From Rhizosaccharibacter radicis (lineage in GTDB: Bacteria > Pseudomonadota > Alphaproteobacteria > Acetobacterales > Acetobacteraceae): a DNA stretch of 64,000 nt. A model generated the notes under the pieces. That model was given only the letters and a program-made list of their open reading frames with translations. It was not told where the DNA came from and searched no databases. Each line of letters opens with the position of its first letter. The stretch's first letter is position 1. The position numbers and the translations under genes are program-made. Below are positions 37,721-49,559 of the stretch, piece after piece. The DNA lies in NCBI GenBank assembly GCA_024508355.1, contig JAMZEJ010000001.1:62001-126000 (forward strand), in the 5' to 3' direction.

Positions 37721-39085
37721 ATGCGGGTGACCATGCCAGCGATCCCGACACCGCCCGACCCGCACTCCTCCGGCCCGGCCGACACCGGGGCCCTGGCCGG
37801 ACCGGCGCCCGGCCGGCGGCGGCTGCCGATCGCCGACGCCGTGCGCGCATCCTGCGGCAACACCCTCGAGATGTACGACTTCATGGTGTTCGGCTACTAT
37901 GCCGCGGCCATCGGACGGGCGTTCTTTCCCGCGTCCGGGGGCGCCGCCACCTCCCTGCTGCTGAGCTTCGCCACCTTCGGCGCGGGCTTCCTGATGCGGC
38001 CGCTGGGGGCGGTGGTGCTCGGCAGCTACGTGGACCGCATCGGCGTGCGGCGCGGCCTGATGCTCACCCTGTCGCTGATGGCGGTGGGCACCCTCGTGCT
38101 GGCCCTGATGCCCGGCTACGCCACCCTCGGGCTGGTGTCCCCCGTGCTGGTGCTGGCCGCGCGGCTGCTGCAGGGCTTCTCTGCCGGCGTGGAGCTCGGT
38201 TCCACCTCCGTGTATCTCGGCGCCATCGCCCCGCCCGGCCGGAAGGGGCTGTTCGTGTCGTTCCAGTCCGCGTCCCAGCAGCTGGCGGTGATGGCCGCGG
38301 CCGCGCTGGGCGGGCTGGTGTCGGCGCTGCTGACGCCCGCGCAGATGGCCGCGTGGGGCTGGCGGGTGCCGCTGCTGGCCGGATGCGCCATCGTGCCGTT
38401 GTTGTTCGTGCTGCGCCGGTCCCTCGGCGAGGCGGACGCGGCGCCGGCCCGCCACGCCACCGCCGGGGCGGTGCTGCGCGACCTGCTGCGCCATCGCGGC
38501 ATCGCCGCGCGCGGCGCGGCGCTGGTGTGCATGACCACCGTGTCGTTCTACCTGATCACCGCCTACACCCCGTCCTTCGGGCGGGCCGAGCTGCATCTGT
38601 CCGCCGGCACCTCGCTGCTGGTGACGTTCTGCGTCGGGCTTTCCAACCTGGTGTGGCTGCCGGTGTCGGGCGCGCTGTCGGACCGGGTGGGGCGCCGGCC
38701 GATCATGCTGGCGACCGCGCTGCTGATGGCGCTGACCGCGTTTCCCCTGATGGAATGGCTGGCGGCGGCCCCGTCGTTCGGGCGGCTGCTCGCGGCGCTG
38801 CTGTGGCTGTCCGCGCTGTATGGCTTCTACAACGGCGCGATGATCGTGTTCCTCACCGAATACGTTCCCCGCGAGGTGCGCACCTCCGGGTTCTCGGTCG
38901 CCTACAGCCTCGCCACCTGCGTGGGCGGCTTCACGCCCGCGATCTGCACCCTGCTGATCCGGCGCACCGGCGACGTCGCCATGCCGGGCGCGTGGCTCAC
39001 CGCGGCCGCCCTGGTCAGCCTGGCCGGCATCCTCGCCGCTCGCGGGCCGCATCCGGCCGCGACGGCGAACCCGGCCGCTCCCTGA
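37721..39085 (+). CDS. MHS-family MFS transporter (carboxylate:H+ symporter type)
   Basis: A 454-residue, 12-helix permease of the metabolite:H+ symporter branch of the MFS, which takes up citrate, tricarballylate, alpha-ketoglutarate, proline or similar. Marks: CGNTLEMYDFMVFGYYAAAI in helix 1, GAGFLMRPLGAVVLGSYVDRIG-type loop 2-3 motif, LQGFSAGVELGSTSVYL in helix 4, and SDRVGRRPIML in the central repeat. Start could be 37721 or 37733. The first 35 residues are Pro-rich. The substrate is not visible; citrate-like acids are the best guess. It stands alone, 390 bp from the DUF1127 gene. Confidence 0.85.
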   Translation: MRVTMPAIPTPPDPHSSGPADTGALAGPAPGRRRLPIADAVRASCGNTLEMYDFMVFGYYAAAIGRAFFPASGGAATSLLLSFATFGAGFLMRPLGAVVLGSYVDRIGVRRGLMLTLSLMAVGTLVLALMPGYATLGLVSPVLVLAARLLQGFSAGVELGSTSVYLGAIAPPGRKGLFVSFQSASQQLAVMAAAALGGLVSALLTPAQMAAWGWRVPLLAGCAIVPLLFVLRRSLGEADAAPARHATAGAVLRDLLRHRGIAARGAALVCMTTVSFYLITAYTPSFGRAELHLSAGTSLLVTFCVGLSNLVWLPVSGALSDRVGRRPIMLATALLMALTAFPLMEWLAAAPSFGRLLAALLWLSALYGFYNGAMIVFLTEYVPREVRTSGFSVAYSLATCVGGFTPAICTLLIRRTGDVAMPGAWLTAAALVSLAGILAARGPHPAATANPAAP

Positions 39086-39459
39086 GCGGCGTTCCGGTCA
39101 CCCGCGACCGGAAACCGGCCCCGGGACGGCCGACATGCCCCCGGGGCCGCCGAGCCCAGACGCGCCGTCCGCACGGTTCAGGCGGCCCCGACGCCCTCCG
39201 CCACGAACGGCACCGGATCGTCCTCCGTCCCGCAGGATCAAGGCCGTGGGTTTCGCGTCCGCGCGGCGGCTTTTTCCCGCCGGACCATCGGTGCGGAGAA
39301 ACATGTCGACCCCGCGCGGAGCCGATCCAGGCGCGCGAAATCGGGGCGCGTGAAGATGGTTGAACCCCGGGCAACGTCATCCGGCCCGCGACGACCGGGC
39401 GGACGGGCGGCCGAACCGTTGTTTCGGGCCGCCGTCGCGAGGTGGATCCCCCCGGCCGC
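39086..39459. other. Gap between convergent genes
   Basis: These 374 bp between the MHS transporter and the convergent oxidoreductase gene hold no supportable gene; open frames are Arg/Pro-rich. Confidence 0.5.
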
Positions 39460-40635
39460 TCAGGCGTCCGCGATCTCGGCCAGCGCGACCCAGCGTCCGT
39501 CGTCCGACGACCGTCTCGCCGCTTCCATCACCCGCGTCACCGCCAGCGCGTCCCGGAACCCGGCATCGGCGTCGCGGCCGGCCGCCACCGCGTCGAGCAG
39601 CCGGCGCACCTCGACGGTCTTGAGGTCGTTGAAGCCGATCTGGTGACCGGGTGCCGGGCAGAACGCCGCGTAGTCGCCGTGCGCCGGGCCCGCGTTGAGG
39701 GTGGTGAAGCCGCGTCGCCCCGCCGGTCCGCCGCGGAACAGCTTGAGCTCGTTGAACCGCTCCTGCGTGAAGCTCAGCGCCCCCTTGGTGCCGCTCAGCT
39801 CGAAGGCCAGCTGCATGTCGCGCCCGCTGGCCAGCCAGCTGGCCGACACCGTGGCGGTGAAGGGACGGTCGCGGAAGCGCAGCAGCAGGTTGGCCTGGTC
39901 GTCCACCCGTACCTCGCGCCGGCCGCCATCCGGAGCCGGCCGCGTGCTGTGGATGGTGTCGAGACGCCCGCACACCGCGTCCACCTCGCCCAACAGGAAG
40001 CGCGCCACCGCGATGGCGTGGCTGCCGATGTCGGCCAGCGCGCCGCCCGCTTCTTCCGGTAGGCAGCGCCAGGAGAAGGGGGCGTCGGGGTCGGCCATGA
40101 AATCCTCGGCATGGATGCCGCGATAGCCGGTGATCTCGCCGATCTCGCCCGACCGGACGATCTCGCGCGCGGTCTCCAGCATCGGGTTCTTGAGGTAGTT
40201 GAAGCCCACCATGGTGGTGACGCCCGCCGCTTCCGCCGCGCGCGTCATGGCGATGGCGTCGGCGAGCGTGGTGGCCAGCGGCTTCTCGCAGTAGACGTGC
40301 TTGCCCGCCTCGATCGCCGCCAGCGCCATGGGGGCGTGGAACCGGTTGGGGGTGGCGATGGCGACGATGTCCACCGCCGGATCGGCCGCCAGCGCGCGCC
40401 AGTCCGCGGTGGCGCGATGGAAGCCGAGCGACGCGGCGGCGGTCCGCGCCTGCTCGATCGTGGCGTCGGCCAGCACCTCCAGCACCGGCCGGGCGGCCAG
40501 GGGGAACACCCCGCCCGCGGCCCGGAACGCGAGCGCGTGCGCCCGCCCCATGAAGCCGCTGCCGATCAGTCCGATGCCCACCGTGGCGTCCGGCCCGTCC
40601 ACCGTCGCGGCGCGCGGCGCCACCATCTCGTTCAT
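39460..40635 (-). CDS. Gfo/Idh/MocA dehydrogenase, inositol-type
   Basis: A 391-residue NAD(P)-dependent dehydrogenase with the Rossmann motif GLIGSGFMGRAHALAF near residue 22, the catalytic EKP in VYCEKPLATT, and ADIGSHAIAVARFLLGEV holding the active-site His. It resembles scyllo-inositol or myo-inositol dehydrogenases (IolX/IolW-like) and also other sugar dehydrogenases. It lies just downstream of the RpiR regulator gene, and the intervening 107 bp contain a perfect GGAA-N6-TTCC site, so an inositol isomer is the most likely substrate. Confidence 0.85.
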   Translation of the reverse strand: MNEMVAPRAATVDGPDATVGIGLIGSGFMGRAHALAFRAAGGVFPLAARPVLEVLADATIEQARTAAASLGFHRATADWRALAADPAVDIVAIATPNRFHAPMALAAIEAGKHVYCEKPLATTLADAIAMTRAAEAAGVTTMVGFNYLKNPMLETAREIVRSGEIGEITGYRGIHAEDFMADPDAPFSWRCLPEEAGGALADIGSHAIAVARFLLGEVDAVCGRLDTIHSTRPAPDGGRREVRVDDQANLLLRFRDRPFTATVSASWLASGRDMQLAFELSGTKGALSFTQERFNELKLFRGGPAGRRGFTTLNAGPAHGDYAAFCPAPGHQIGFNDLKTVEVRRLLDAVAAGRDADAGFRDALAVTRVMEAARRSSDDGRWVALAEIADA

Positions 40636-40709
40636 CGCGTTCCACCCCTGGTTCCGCCCTCGGAGGGGCGGTCATCCGAGGATAGGATTTTCCATCGGAG
40701 CCCGGAAGT

Positions 40710-40723
40710 GGAATTGAAGTTCC
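40710..40723. promoter_or_regulatory. IolR-type operator before the second dehydrogenase
   Basis: GGAATTGAAGTTCC is a perfect GGAA-N6-TTCC site located between the RpiR stop and the start of the dehydrogenase gene (both minus strand), 75 bp upstream of that start. Confidence 0.6.
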
Positions 40724-40742
40724 CTTCCCGGCGGGATGCCGC

Positions 40743-41645
40743 TCAGGCGCCGGCTTCCCGCCGTTCCGCCACGGACACGGCGAGCATGGTGGCCAGGGCG
40801 AAGGTGGCCGACAGGGCGCGGAAGCCGGCATGGTCGGTTTCCGCCACCTCCAGCCAGCAGCTCGCCACCTGGGTCAGGGGGGAGAACGGGCTGTCGGTGA
40901 TGGCGACCACGTCGACGCCGCGCCGCGCCGCCAGCGTGGACAGGTCCAGCGTCTCGGCGGCATAGGGCGTGAAGCTGACCGCAAGCACCACGTCGCCCGC
41001 CCCCAGCAGCTCGGTCTGCCGCTGCGCCAGGCCGCCCGCGTTGTCCAGCAGCTCGGTGCGGATGCCGAGCTTTCTCAGGGCGTAGAGCAGGTAGAGCATC
41101 ACGGGATAGACCCGCCGCGTGCCGGCGAGGCACAGCGTGCGGGCGCCGGCGAGAATGCGCACCGCCTGTTCCAGCGCCGCGCCGTCGATGGTCTGCTCCA
41201 GATGGTCGAGCGACACCCGCGAGGCGTGGACGAAGCCGTGCAGCATCCGCAACGGATCGTGGCCGCCGGGCGCCCGTTCCTCGTCCGGCTCGCTCAGCGT
41301 GTGCAACCGTTCCCGGTAGTCCGGCCAGCGCTGGCGGGCATGGGCCCGGAACACCGCCTGGAGGTCGGAGAAGCCCGAATAGCCGAGGGTCTGGGCGAAG
41401 CGCACCAGCGTGGACGGCTGCACGCCCGCCTGCGTGGCCAGATCCGCCACGCGGGCGAAGGCGATCTCCTGCGGATGGTCCACCGCGAAATCGGCCACCT
41501 GCAGCAGCCGCTTGGGCAGCATGGGGCGCCGGGCCACGATCAGGGCGCGCAGGCTCTTGAAGTCGCGCGGGATGTCGGCGGCGCCCGAACCCGCCTCGTC
41601 GCCGGACAACAGGAAGCGTTGTTCGCCGGGTTCCTGCTCATCCAT
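40743..41645 (-). CDS. RpiR-family regulator, probable IolR
   Basis: A 300-residue RpiR-type regulator: N-terminal HTH (MLPKRLLQVADFAVDHPQEI, then VADLATQAGVQPSTLVRFAQ and TLGYSGFSDLQAVFR) and C-terminal SIS domain (ARTLCLAGTRRVYPVMLYLL, VVLAVSFTPYAAETLDLS) that binds phosphosugars. In rhizobia and relatives the inositol repressor IolR is of this family and senses a phosphorylated inositol intermediate. Three perfect GGAA-N6-TTCC sites in the neighbourhood, including one before this gene, support this role. The start ATG at 41645 is preferred over an upstream ATG at 41714, which lies beyond the operator. Confidence 0.88.
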   Translation of the reverse strand: MDEQEPGEQRFLLSGDEAGSGAADIPRDFKSLRALIVARRPMLPKRLLQVADFAVDHPQEIAFARVADLATQAGVQPSTLVRFAQTLGYSGFSDLQAVFRAHARQRWPDYRERLHTLSEPDEERAPGGHDPLRMLHGFVHASRVSLDHLEQTIDGAALEQAVRILAGARTLCLAGTRRVYPVMLYLLYALRKLGIRTELLDNAGGLAQRQTELLGAGDVVLAVSFTPYAAETLDLSTLAARRGVDVVAITDSPFSPLTQVASCWLEVAETDHAGFRALSATFALATMLAVSVAERREAGA

Positions 41646-41681
41646 CGCGTCGCACCATCCGGCCCTCCCCGCCATCCCGCC

Positions 41682-41695
41682 GGAACAGGCGTTCC
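41682..41695. promoter_or_regulatory. IolR-type operator before the RpiR gene
   Basis: GGAACAGGCGTTCC is a perfect GGAA-N6-TTCC site 37 bp upstream of the RpiR start and suggests autoregulation. The arms extend by one base pair (C.G). Confidence 0.6.
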
Positions 41696-41847
41696 AGCCC
41701 GGAATGGATAGCACGGACCGGTCGGCCCGTCCCGCCCGGCACCGAAGCGGATGGGATGGGCGCGAGGGCTACCCGGAAAGGCGAGCCGGGGATGACGAAA
41801 AAGCCGGACCCGGCGTCCCCGTCATCCCCGGAACGGCTGGAGAAAGC

Positions 41848-42339
41848 CTACTGGGCTGCCGGCGTCCCGCCGCTGCCCTGCTCGTGCAGGGCGCGTGCCT
41901 GCTCGTGCAGCGACACCAGCTTCGCATGGATCTGCGCGGCCTGGGACAGCTGCGCCGGGGTGAGCACGTCGCGGATCGACAGCTGCGCCGAGAGATGGGC
42001 GCTGGCCAGCTGCTGCATCAGGCCGGCTTCCTGCTGCTGCAGCGGGGCGAGCTGGGCCGCCGACACCGGCTCGCTGCCCAGCAGCGCGTTCTCGATCTGG
42101 TCGTGCAGGCCGTGCAGCTGCTTGCGCTGCGCGGCGGTCGCGTCGTGTTCCTGCTTCACGATCGCCGCGACCTTGCTCTTCTGGGCGTCGGACAGCGTGA
42201 CGCCGTCCAGCAGCGCGCCGGCGGAACCGTGCCAATGGCCGTGGCCGCCGAAGCCCGGACCGAAGGCCGGCTGCGCCATTGCCGCGCCGGCGGTGCCGGC
42301 CACGATCAGCGAGGCGGCGAGGATGGTCCTGATGGTCAT
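41848..42339 (-). CDS. Spy/CpxP-like periplasmic protein
   Basis: A 163-residue exported protein with a signal peptide (MTIRTILAASLIVAGTAGAA; cleavage after AMA) and a helical mature part with two LTxxQ-type motifs, LSDAQKSK near residue 50 and LTPAQLSQ near residue 130. This is the pattern of Spy/CpxP proteins, which act as ATP-independent chaperones or sensors of envelope and metal stress; a His/Gly-rich N-terminal patch (GFGGHGHWHGS) may bind metal. The long antisense frame of maeB continues into it, but the signal peptide and motifs show that this gene is real. Confidence 0.82.
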   Translation of the reverse strand: MTIRTILAASLIVAGTAGAAMAQPAFGPGFGGHGHWHGSAGALLDGVTLSDAQKSKVAAIVKQEHDATAAQRKQLHGLHDQIENALLGSEPVSAAQLAPLQQQEAGLMQQLASAHLSAQLSIRDVLTPAQLSQAAQIHAKLVSLHEQARALHEQGSGGTPAAQ

Positions 42340-42855
42340 GAAGGAAAGCTCCCGATCGAAAGGTCGGCGACGGAGCCGCCGGGTTCGGAAGGCAGGATGC
42401 CCAAGCGGTGTAACGCGGCACTTGGCGATGCGCGACAGAATGTGACGGGCCCGGGGAGGAGCGAGTTCGGGGTGCAAGGACGCCCGGGGTGTGGCGATCC
42501 CGGCGGGGCGTGGCACCCACCGGGAATGGCGGCTCCGGGGCCGGGGCACGCCCGCCGTGCTGGCGGCCAATGCTGGCGGCCAATGTTGGCGACCAGTGCC
42601 GGCGACCGGTGCCGCCCCCGTCCGCGCGGTCCCGCCTTGTGCCGCTCGTCGCCTTTTTCGGAACCGCTCCGCCCTCCCGGCCGACGGGGACGGCCCGTCG
42701 TGCCATGCCGTCAGCGGGATCGTCGCCCGACGCGGGTGCGACTTGCGCCGCCCGATCATTGTGTCATCACCAGGGGCGGTCGCGTTGGACGCAGCATCAG
42801 AACGGACGCGCGCCGGGCCTCCTGCGACACGGACCCGGCGTGACAAGGAGCGAGG
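42340..42855. other. Gap before maeB
   Basis: These 516 bp hold the promoters of the divergent Spy-like and maeB genes and a tandem repeat at 42559-42610. No gene is supported. maeB has AAGGAGCG before its ATG. Confidence 0.5.
42559..42610. repeat. Four 13-bp tandem repeats
   Basis: Units are GCTGGCGGCCAAT (twice, identical), GTTGGCGACCAGT and GCCGGCGACCGGT. The array is in the intergenic region, about 250 bp before maeB. The degeneration increases to the right, so the first two copies are the newest. Confidence 0.75.
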
Positions 42856-45185
<2,330 letters not shown>

Positions 45186-45189
<4 letters not shown>

Positions 45190-45899
45190 CCGACGGTTCG
45201 GGCCCCGCCGGCGCGGCCGCCGCACCGTTCCGGCTGCTGCTGACGGCGTTCGAACCGTTTGGCGGCGAGGCGGTCAACGCGTCCGAGCGCGTCGTGCGGG
45301 CCGTCCGCGCGCTCGCGGACGCGGGCGGCCTTCGCGGCGTGCGGCTCGACACCCTGATCCTGCCCACCTGCTTCCATCGCAGCCTCGCCGTGCTGGACGG
45401 CCGCCTTGCCGTCGAACCGTTCGACGCCGTGCTGGCTCTGGGCCAGGCCAGCGGGCGCGCCGGGATCACGGTGGAGCGGGTGGCGCTCAACCTCGACGAC
45501 GCGCGCATTCCCGACAATGACGGCCAGCAGCCCGTGGACCGCCCGGTGGTGCCCGGCGCGCCGCTGGCCTATCTCAGCGGGCTGCCGGTGAAGGCCATGG
45601 TGGCGGCCATCCGCGCGTCCGGCATCGAGGCGTCGGTGTCGCAGACCGCCGGCACCTTCGTGTGCAACCACCTGTTCTTCGGCGTCCGCCACCTGGCCGA
45701 AACCCGGTATCCCGCCCTGCGCGCCGGCTTCGCGCACGTGCCGCTGCTGCCCGAGCAGGCGGCGCTGGCGCCCCGCCCCGGCGAGCCGGAGCCGCCCTGC
45801 CTGCCGGCCGACGCCGTGGCGCGCGGCCTCGCCGCGGCGATCGCCGCCATCGCCGCCGGTGCCGCCGAGCCCGCCGTGCCGGAAGGCGCCATCAGCTGA
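45186..45899 (+). CDS. pcp: Pyroglutamyl-peptidase I
   Basis: Cysteine peptidase that removes N-terminal pyroglutamate from peptides. The 237-residue product has the three catalytic elements: Glu in GRAGITVERVALN, Cys in TAGTFVCNHLFFG near residue 158, and His in AGFAHVPLLPEQ. The N-terminus LLTAFEPFGGEAVNAS is typical. Its ATG overlaps the maeB stop (ATGA), so translation is coupled. The Ala-rich C-terminal tail is longer than usual. Confidence 0.92.
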
Positions 45900-46041
45900 C
45901 GCCGCCCGCCAGCGCCACCGGCATTGCCACGACGGGGTCCGCCGCCGCTCCGGCCGCTACCGGTTCCGCCGCCAGCGCCGCCATCGGCCCCTTCACCGAT
46001 CCCGCCGGGCGTCCCCCGCCGGACCTCCTGCGGACCAAGCG

Positions 46042-46734
46042 ATGACCGTTCCAACCCAGCCCGAGCCCGTTCCGTCCGTCCCCGCGCCGCCCGATCCCGC
46101 CGGGTTCGTGCGCGCCCACACCCAGATCGCCAGCCCGCCCTTGGTGCCGGAGATCCGGCTGCATCTCGCCACCGAGATCACCCCGATCTGGCAGGCCTCG
46201 GAGGAATGGCTCGCGCGCCGCAACGTCGAGCCGCCGTTCTGGGCGTTCGCCTGGCCCGGCGGACAGGCCACCGCGCGCGAGCTGCTGGACCGCCCGGCGC
46301 AGGTGCACGGCCGCCGGGTGCTGGATTTCGCGGCCGGCGGCGGCATCGCGGCCATCGCCGCCGCGCTCGGCGGTGCCGCCAGCGTGGACGCGGCCGAGAT
46401 CGACCCGATGGCCATCGCCGCGATCGAACTCAACGCGGCGCTCAACGGGGTGTCCGTGCACCCGCTGGCCGCCGACGTGGTGGGGCAGCCTTGCCGCTGG
46501 GACCTGATCCTGTGCGGCGACGTCTGCTACGAGGCCCCCATGACCCGCCACATCCTCCCCTGGCTGCGCCGCTGCGCCGCCGAGGCCGAGGCCGAGGTCT
46601 GGGTCGCCGATCCCGGCCGCGCCTACCTGCCGACAAACGGGCTCGACGAGATCGGCCGGCACACGGTGCCGACGTCGCTGGAGCTGGAGGACCGGGAGGT
46701 AAGGGAGACGAGGTTGTTCCGGTTGCGGGGGTAG
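46042..46734 (+). CDS. SAM-dependent methyltransferase, ETF-beta KMT-like
   Basis: A 230-residue class I methyltransferase. It has ATEITPIWQASE, PPFWAFAWPGGQATARELLD, the SAM motif VLDFAAGGGIAAIAAALGGA, the acidic AEIDPMAIAAIELNAALNG, and the post-I motif LILCGDVCYE, which match the bacterial electron-transfer-flavoprotein-beta lysine methyltransferases (METTL20/ETFBKMT type). It probably methylates lysines of EtfB near the FAD-recognition loop. No etf genes are in the window. The ATG at 46042 has no strong binding site. Confidence 0.8.
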   Translation: MTVPTQPEPVPSVPAPPDPAGFVRAHTQIASPPLVPEIRLHLATEITPIWQASEEWLARRNVEPPFWAFAWPGGQATARELLDRPAQVHGRRVLDFAAGGGIAAIAAALGGAASVDAAEIDPMAIAAIELNAALNGVSVHPLAADVVGQPCRWDLILCGDVCYEAPMTRHILPWLRRCAAEAEAEVWVADPGRAYLPTNGLDEIGRHTVPTSLELEDREVRETRLFRLRG

Positions 46735-46753
46735 GATCCACAGGCTGGCAGTC

Positions 46754-49270
46754 ATGCCAAATCGAAGGCACGATCTGCCTTGCTACGGGTTCAAGGCCGC
46801 GCTGCTTCATGACAACTTCGGGCTTCACATCCTGGCCGAGTGGCGATCCCGGAAGGATATCGACATCCTTCCGCCATCGTGCGGTCCGACCATGTTCAGG
46901 GGGAAGTCATTGCCGACCTTGCGTTCGTCGAAGCCGCTCATTCCCCTTGTCGAGATCATCACCGAGATCCGGGAGTGGATCGAAGCTTGCCTGGACACCG
47001 TATCCGACGATCTGGCTGAACGGACCATCGCGACCTGCCCGGTGATCGGCGCCAAGGTGGTGCGGAACGACCCGGGGTTCGTTTCGATAACGGAACAGCT
47101 TCTCGCCATACCGTCCCGCTCGCGTGCCTGCCCAGCCTATCTGCGCGCAGCGTTCGTCCGCGAGCAACTGATCCTGCTACGCGAAGCGGTCATCCGCCAC
47201 TCGATGCCCGAACCGGCACCACCGCCGGACCGAGTGCGAGGCAAACGTTCCCGGTTACGTCCTGCCGACCGTCTGCTGCCAGGAGAATGGATCACCCTTG
47301 GTGTCCGGTTCACCGAGCTCGCGCACAGGGGCGTCTATACGGTGAGAACCCTGATCGAGGTCTGGCTCGTGCCTGCTGATTCCACGCCGGAGCATCCTCA
47401 AAGACCCCTGCTGTTGTCGGAGGTGCAGAACACGAGCCGAGACGCTTGTCCGGATCCGGTCCGGATCCCGGGCGAGAGATTCATCGGCACGATCGGTTTC
47501 CGCACCGCCCAGGGTAACGAAGGCGCGTTCCTTTTGTCCTCGGAAGCGATCACCGATCGCACAGCCCTGCCGCCCGTAAATTCGACGATCGAGAGCGTTG
47601 ACCGGCAACTACGAGAAGCCCGCTTTATCGATCCCACGATGACAGAAATCTGCGTCACCCTGGACGCCGCGGTGATTGGCGTGGTCGGCGGCCTGCCCGT
47701 TCTTAGCCGGCATCTGGGGCAAGGAACGGTTCTGCCTTTATTCAGCGACCAGTTGGGCGTCATGAGTCCGCTGCGGGACCAGGAACTGTCGCGGACGACC
47801 ATCACCTGGAACGGCTTCTACGCGGTGCTCCTGTCAACTGCCACCCGAGCAGGGTGGTTCTTCGACACCCCCACCATCCGGACCTTCCGCTACGATTCGG
47901 AGAACTGGCCGCCGCTTTCGCTGCCAGAAACGGCGGCCCGGCCGCCGTTCACTGGAACCACCGGCCAGATCCCAAGCTTGCAGCACTACACCCTGGACAG
48001 GCCATACTTACCCTTGTCGGCCCGACTAGCGCTCTACCGCCTTTGCAGGTTGCCCTGGTCCTCGCGGTCCGACTTGTCGCTGCTATTCTCGGCCGTTTCC
48101 CGTCACGCGTACTGGGTCGGCTTCCACACTCATGTGGACGACCTGAGGAACGGCTCGGTTGACCACGACAAGATAGACGTGGACATCGTCGAGCGCTACC
48201 CGAGGATCGTGGATGATCCGGAAACTTGGCCGTTCACTTGGCGCTGGCACGGATCCCGCCACGCTTATGAGAAACAGACGGTGCTTCGTTCCCTTCGTGA
48301 ACTGCGTGAGCGCGATCCCGGAGCTGGTCGTGATGAAGTCGTCCGGATCGTTCGGGAGCGCAAGGATATCGCCAGGAATGAGGCTATCGCGGCTCTTCGT
48401 GTAAACTTGTCAGTCGAAGACATTCCTGCCCTACAAAAGCTTCTTCCCTACTCCTTCCCAACGCGCACATCGTCTCCACCGACGGATGAGGCGTACCGGA
48501 TTATGCGCGTTTGCCCTGGCACCAAACTCTACGAGAAAAGGCTCGCTCTCGCACGGCGGGATCTGCAGATCATCCGGACCATGAAGCCTGCCGAAGCGGA
48601 TCCCGCCGGAACTATACCGCCCTTCGCAGACAGCAAGATGGTCGAATTCCTCGACGGCTTCGACATCGATGCCTTAATGGACGGCAATCCTCCTGACGAC
48701 TTGGATCCGCAATGGATCGCGCGTCATTATCCCTATGCCTTGCGAGCATTGGCAGGTGCGGCATTACGTGGTGGACGTGTTCCGCTGGCCGTTCGACTGG
48801 TTCGCGCTCTTCCGAGGCCGGATTGGCCGCAAAACGCAATCTCGGCCCTGCCGGCCGACGTGGAACGATACAGACCATCTTGGCGAGGCTCGTCCCCGCA
48901 TCCATGCCACTTTTTCATCGAGAGTTGCTTCGATCCGGACGGCACGCTGTTTGGTTCGCTGCCAGCGAATATCGGATATCTGGCCGGATTTATCGCTCCC
49001 ACCTTCTCGGCGGTATTCGTGAAGAAACTCACCGCATCCAGCGCCTTCAAGGATTTCAAGACACGGATCACAGCTCGTAACAACGATAACAATCGCAACT
49101 GGTATGCCGACTCGCACCTGTTCGGCTTGGCGGTATGCTGCGGCGAGCCGTTCGAGGAGGAGCTGTCATATCTTCCGTTGGAGCACCGCCGCCTATCCAC
49201 GTCGTTCTTTGATTTCCTCCGGTGTCTGCGCCATCATGCGCCAGCTGGTGACGCACATCGAGTTTCATGA
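46754..49270 (+). CDS. Large unrecognised protein (838 residues)
   Basis: An 838-residue protein that I cannot assign to a family. It has no signal peptide, no transmembrane helix of convincing length, and no Walker, HNH, PD-(D/E)XK or HTH motif I can identify. It is a mixed alpha/beta protein, rich in Arg and Pro, with several Trp and Cys in the C-terminal 150 residues (HPCHFFIESCFDPDG, NRNWYADSHLFGLAVCCGEPF). A repeated-helix zone with Arg/Glu (VLRSLRELRERDPGAGRDEV) lies near residue 520. The start is uncertain (46754, or Met at 46891). The codon and base composition look less G+C-rich than the neighbours, which suggests recent acquisition. No partner gene is obvious. Confidence 0.6.
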   Translation: MPNRRHDLPCYGFKAALLHDNFGLHILAEWRSRKDIDILPPSCGPTMFRGKSLPTLRSSKPLIPLVEIITEIREWIEACLDTVSDDLAERTIATCPVIGAKVVRNDPGFVSITEQLLAIPSRSRACPAYLRAAFVREQLILLREAVIRHSMPEPAPPPDRVRGKRSRLRPADRLLPGEWITLGVRFTELAHRGVYTVRTLIEVWLVPADSTPEHPQRPLLLSEVQNTSRDACPDPVRIPGERFIGTIGFRTAQGNEGAFLLSSEAITDRTALPPVNSTIESVDRQLREARFIDPTMTEICVTLDAAVIGVVGGLPVLSRHLGQGTVLPLFSDQLGVMSPLRDQELSRTTITWNGFYAVLLSTATRAGWFFDTPTIRTFRYDSENWPPLSLPETAARPPFTGTTGQIPSLQHYTLDRPYLPLSARLALYRLCRLPWSSRSDLSLLFSAVSRHAYWVGFHTHVDDLRNGSVDHDKIDVDIVERYPRIVDDPETWPFTWRWHGSRHAYEKQTVLRSLRELRERDPGAGRDEVVRIVRERKDIARNEAIAALRVNLSVEDIPALQKLLPYSFPTRTSSPPTDEAYRIMRVCPGTKLYEKRLALARRDLQIIRTMKPAEADPAGTIPPFADSKMVEFLDGFDIDALMDGNPPDDLDPQWIARHYPYALRALAGAALRGGRVPLAVRLVRALPRPDWPQNAISALPADVERYRPSWRGSSPHPCHFFIESCFDPDGTLFGSLPANIGYLAGFIAPTFSAVFVKKLTASSAFKDFKTRITARNNDNNRNWYADSHLFGLAVCCGEPFEEELSYLPLEHRRLSTSFFDFLRCLRHHAPAGDAHRVS

Positions 49271-49559
49271 CCCCAATGAAGCCGATGTCACGGGGAGAGT
49301 CATGATAGGCGCTTCCACCGGACGAAACGACCATGTCGTCGGCATCGGCCATCACCTCCGAACTCAAACCTGTCCCGATGGCGACGTTCTGCTTCTGCGC
49401 CAGCCTCCCGCTTGCGGCGCGCAAGAAGAATATGCGAGGCGGCGCGTCTCCAGAAAGAGATTGCGCGCCGAAGCGCCATGTCGCTTGATCCCATCGTCCT
49501 GAGTCCGCCATCCAGAACGAAGAGCGCTGACGTCAGCGCCCCCTGTCCCGGAGGGCCCC

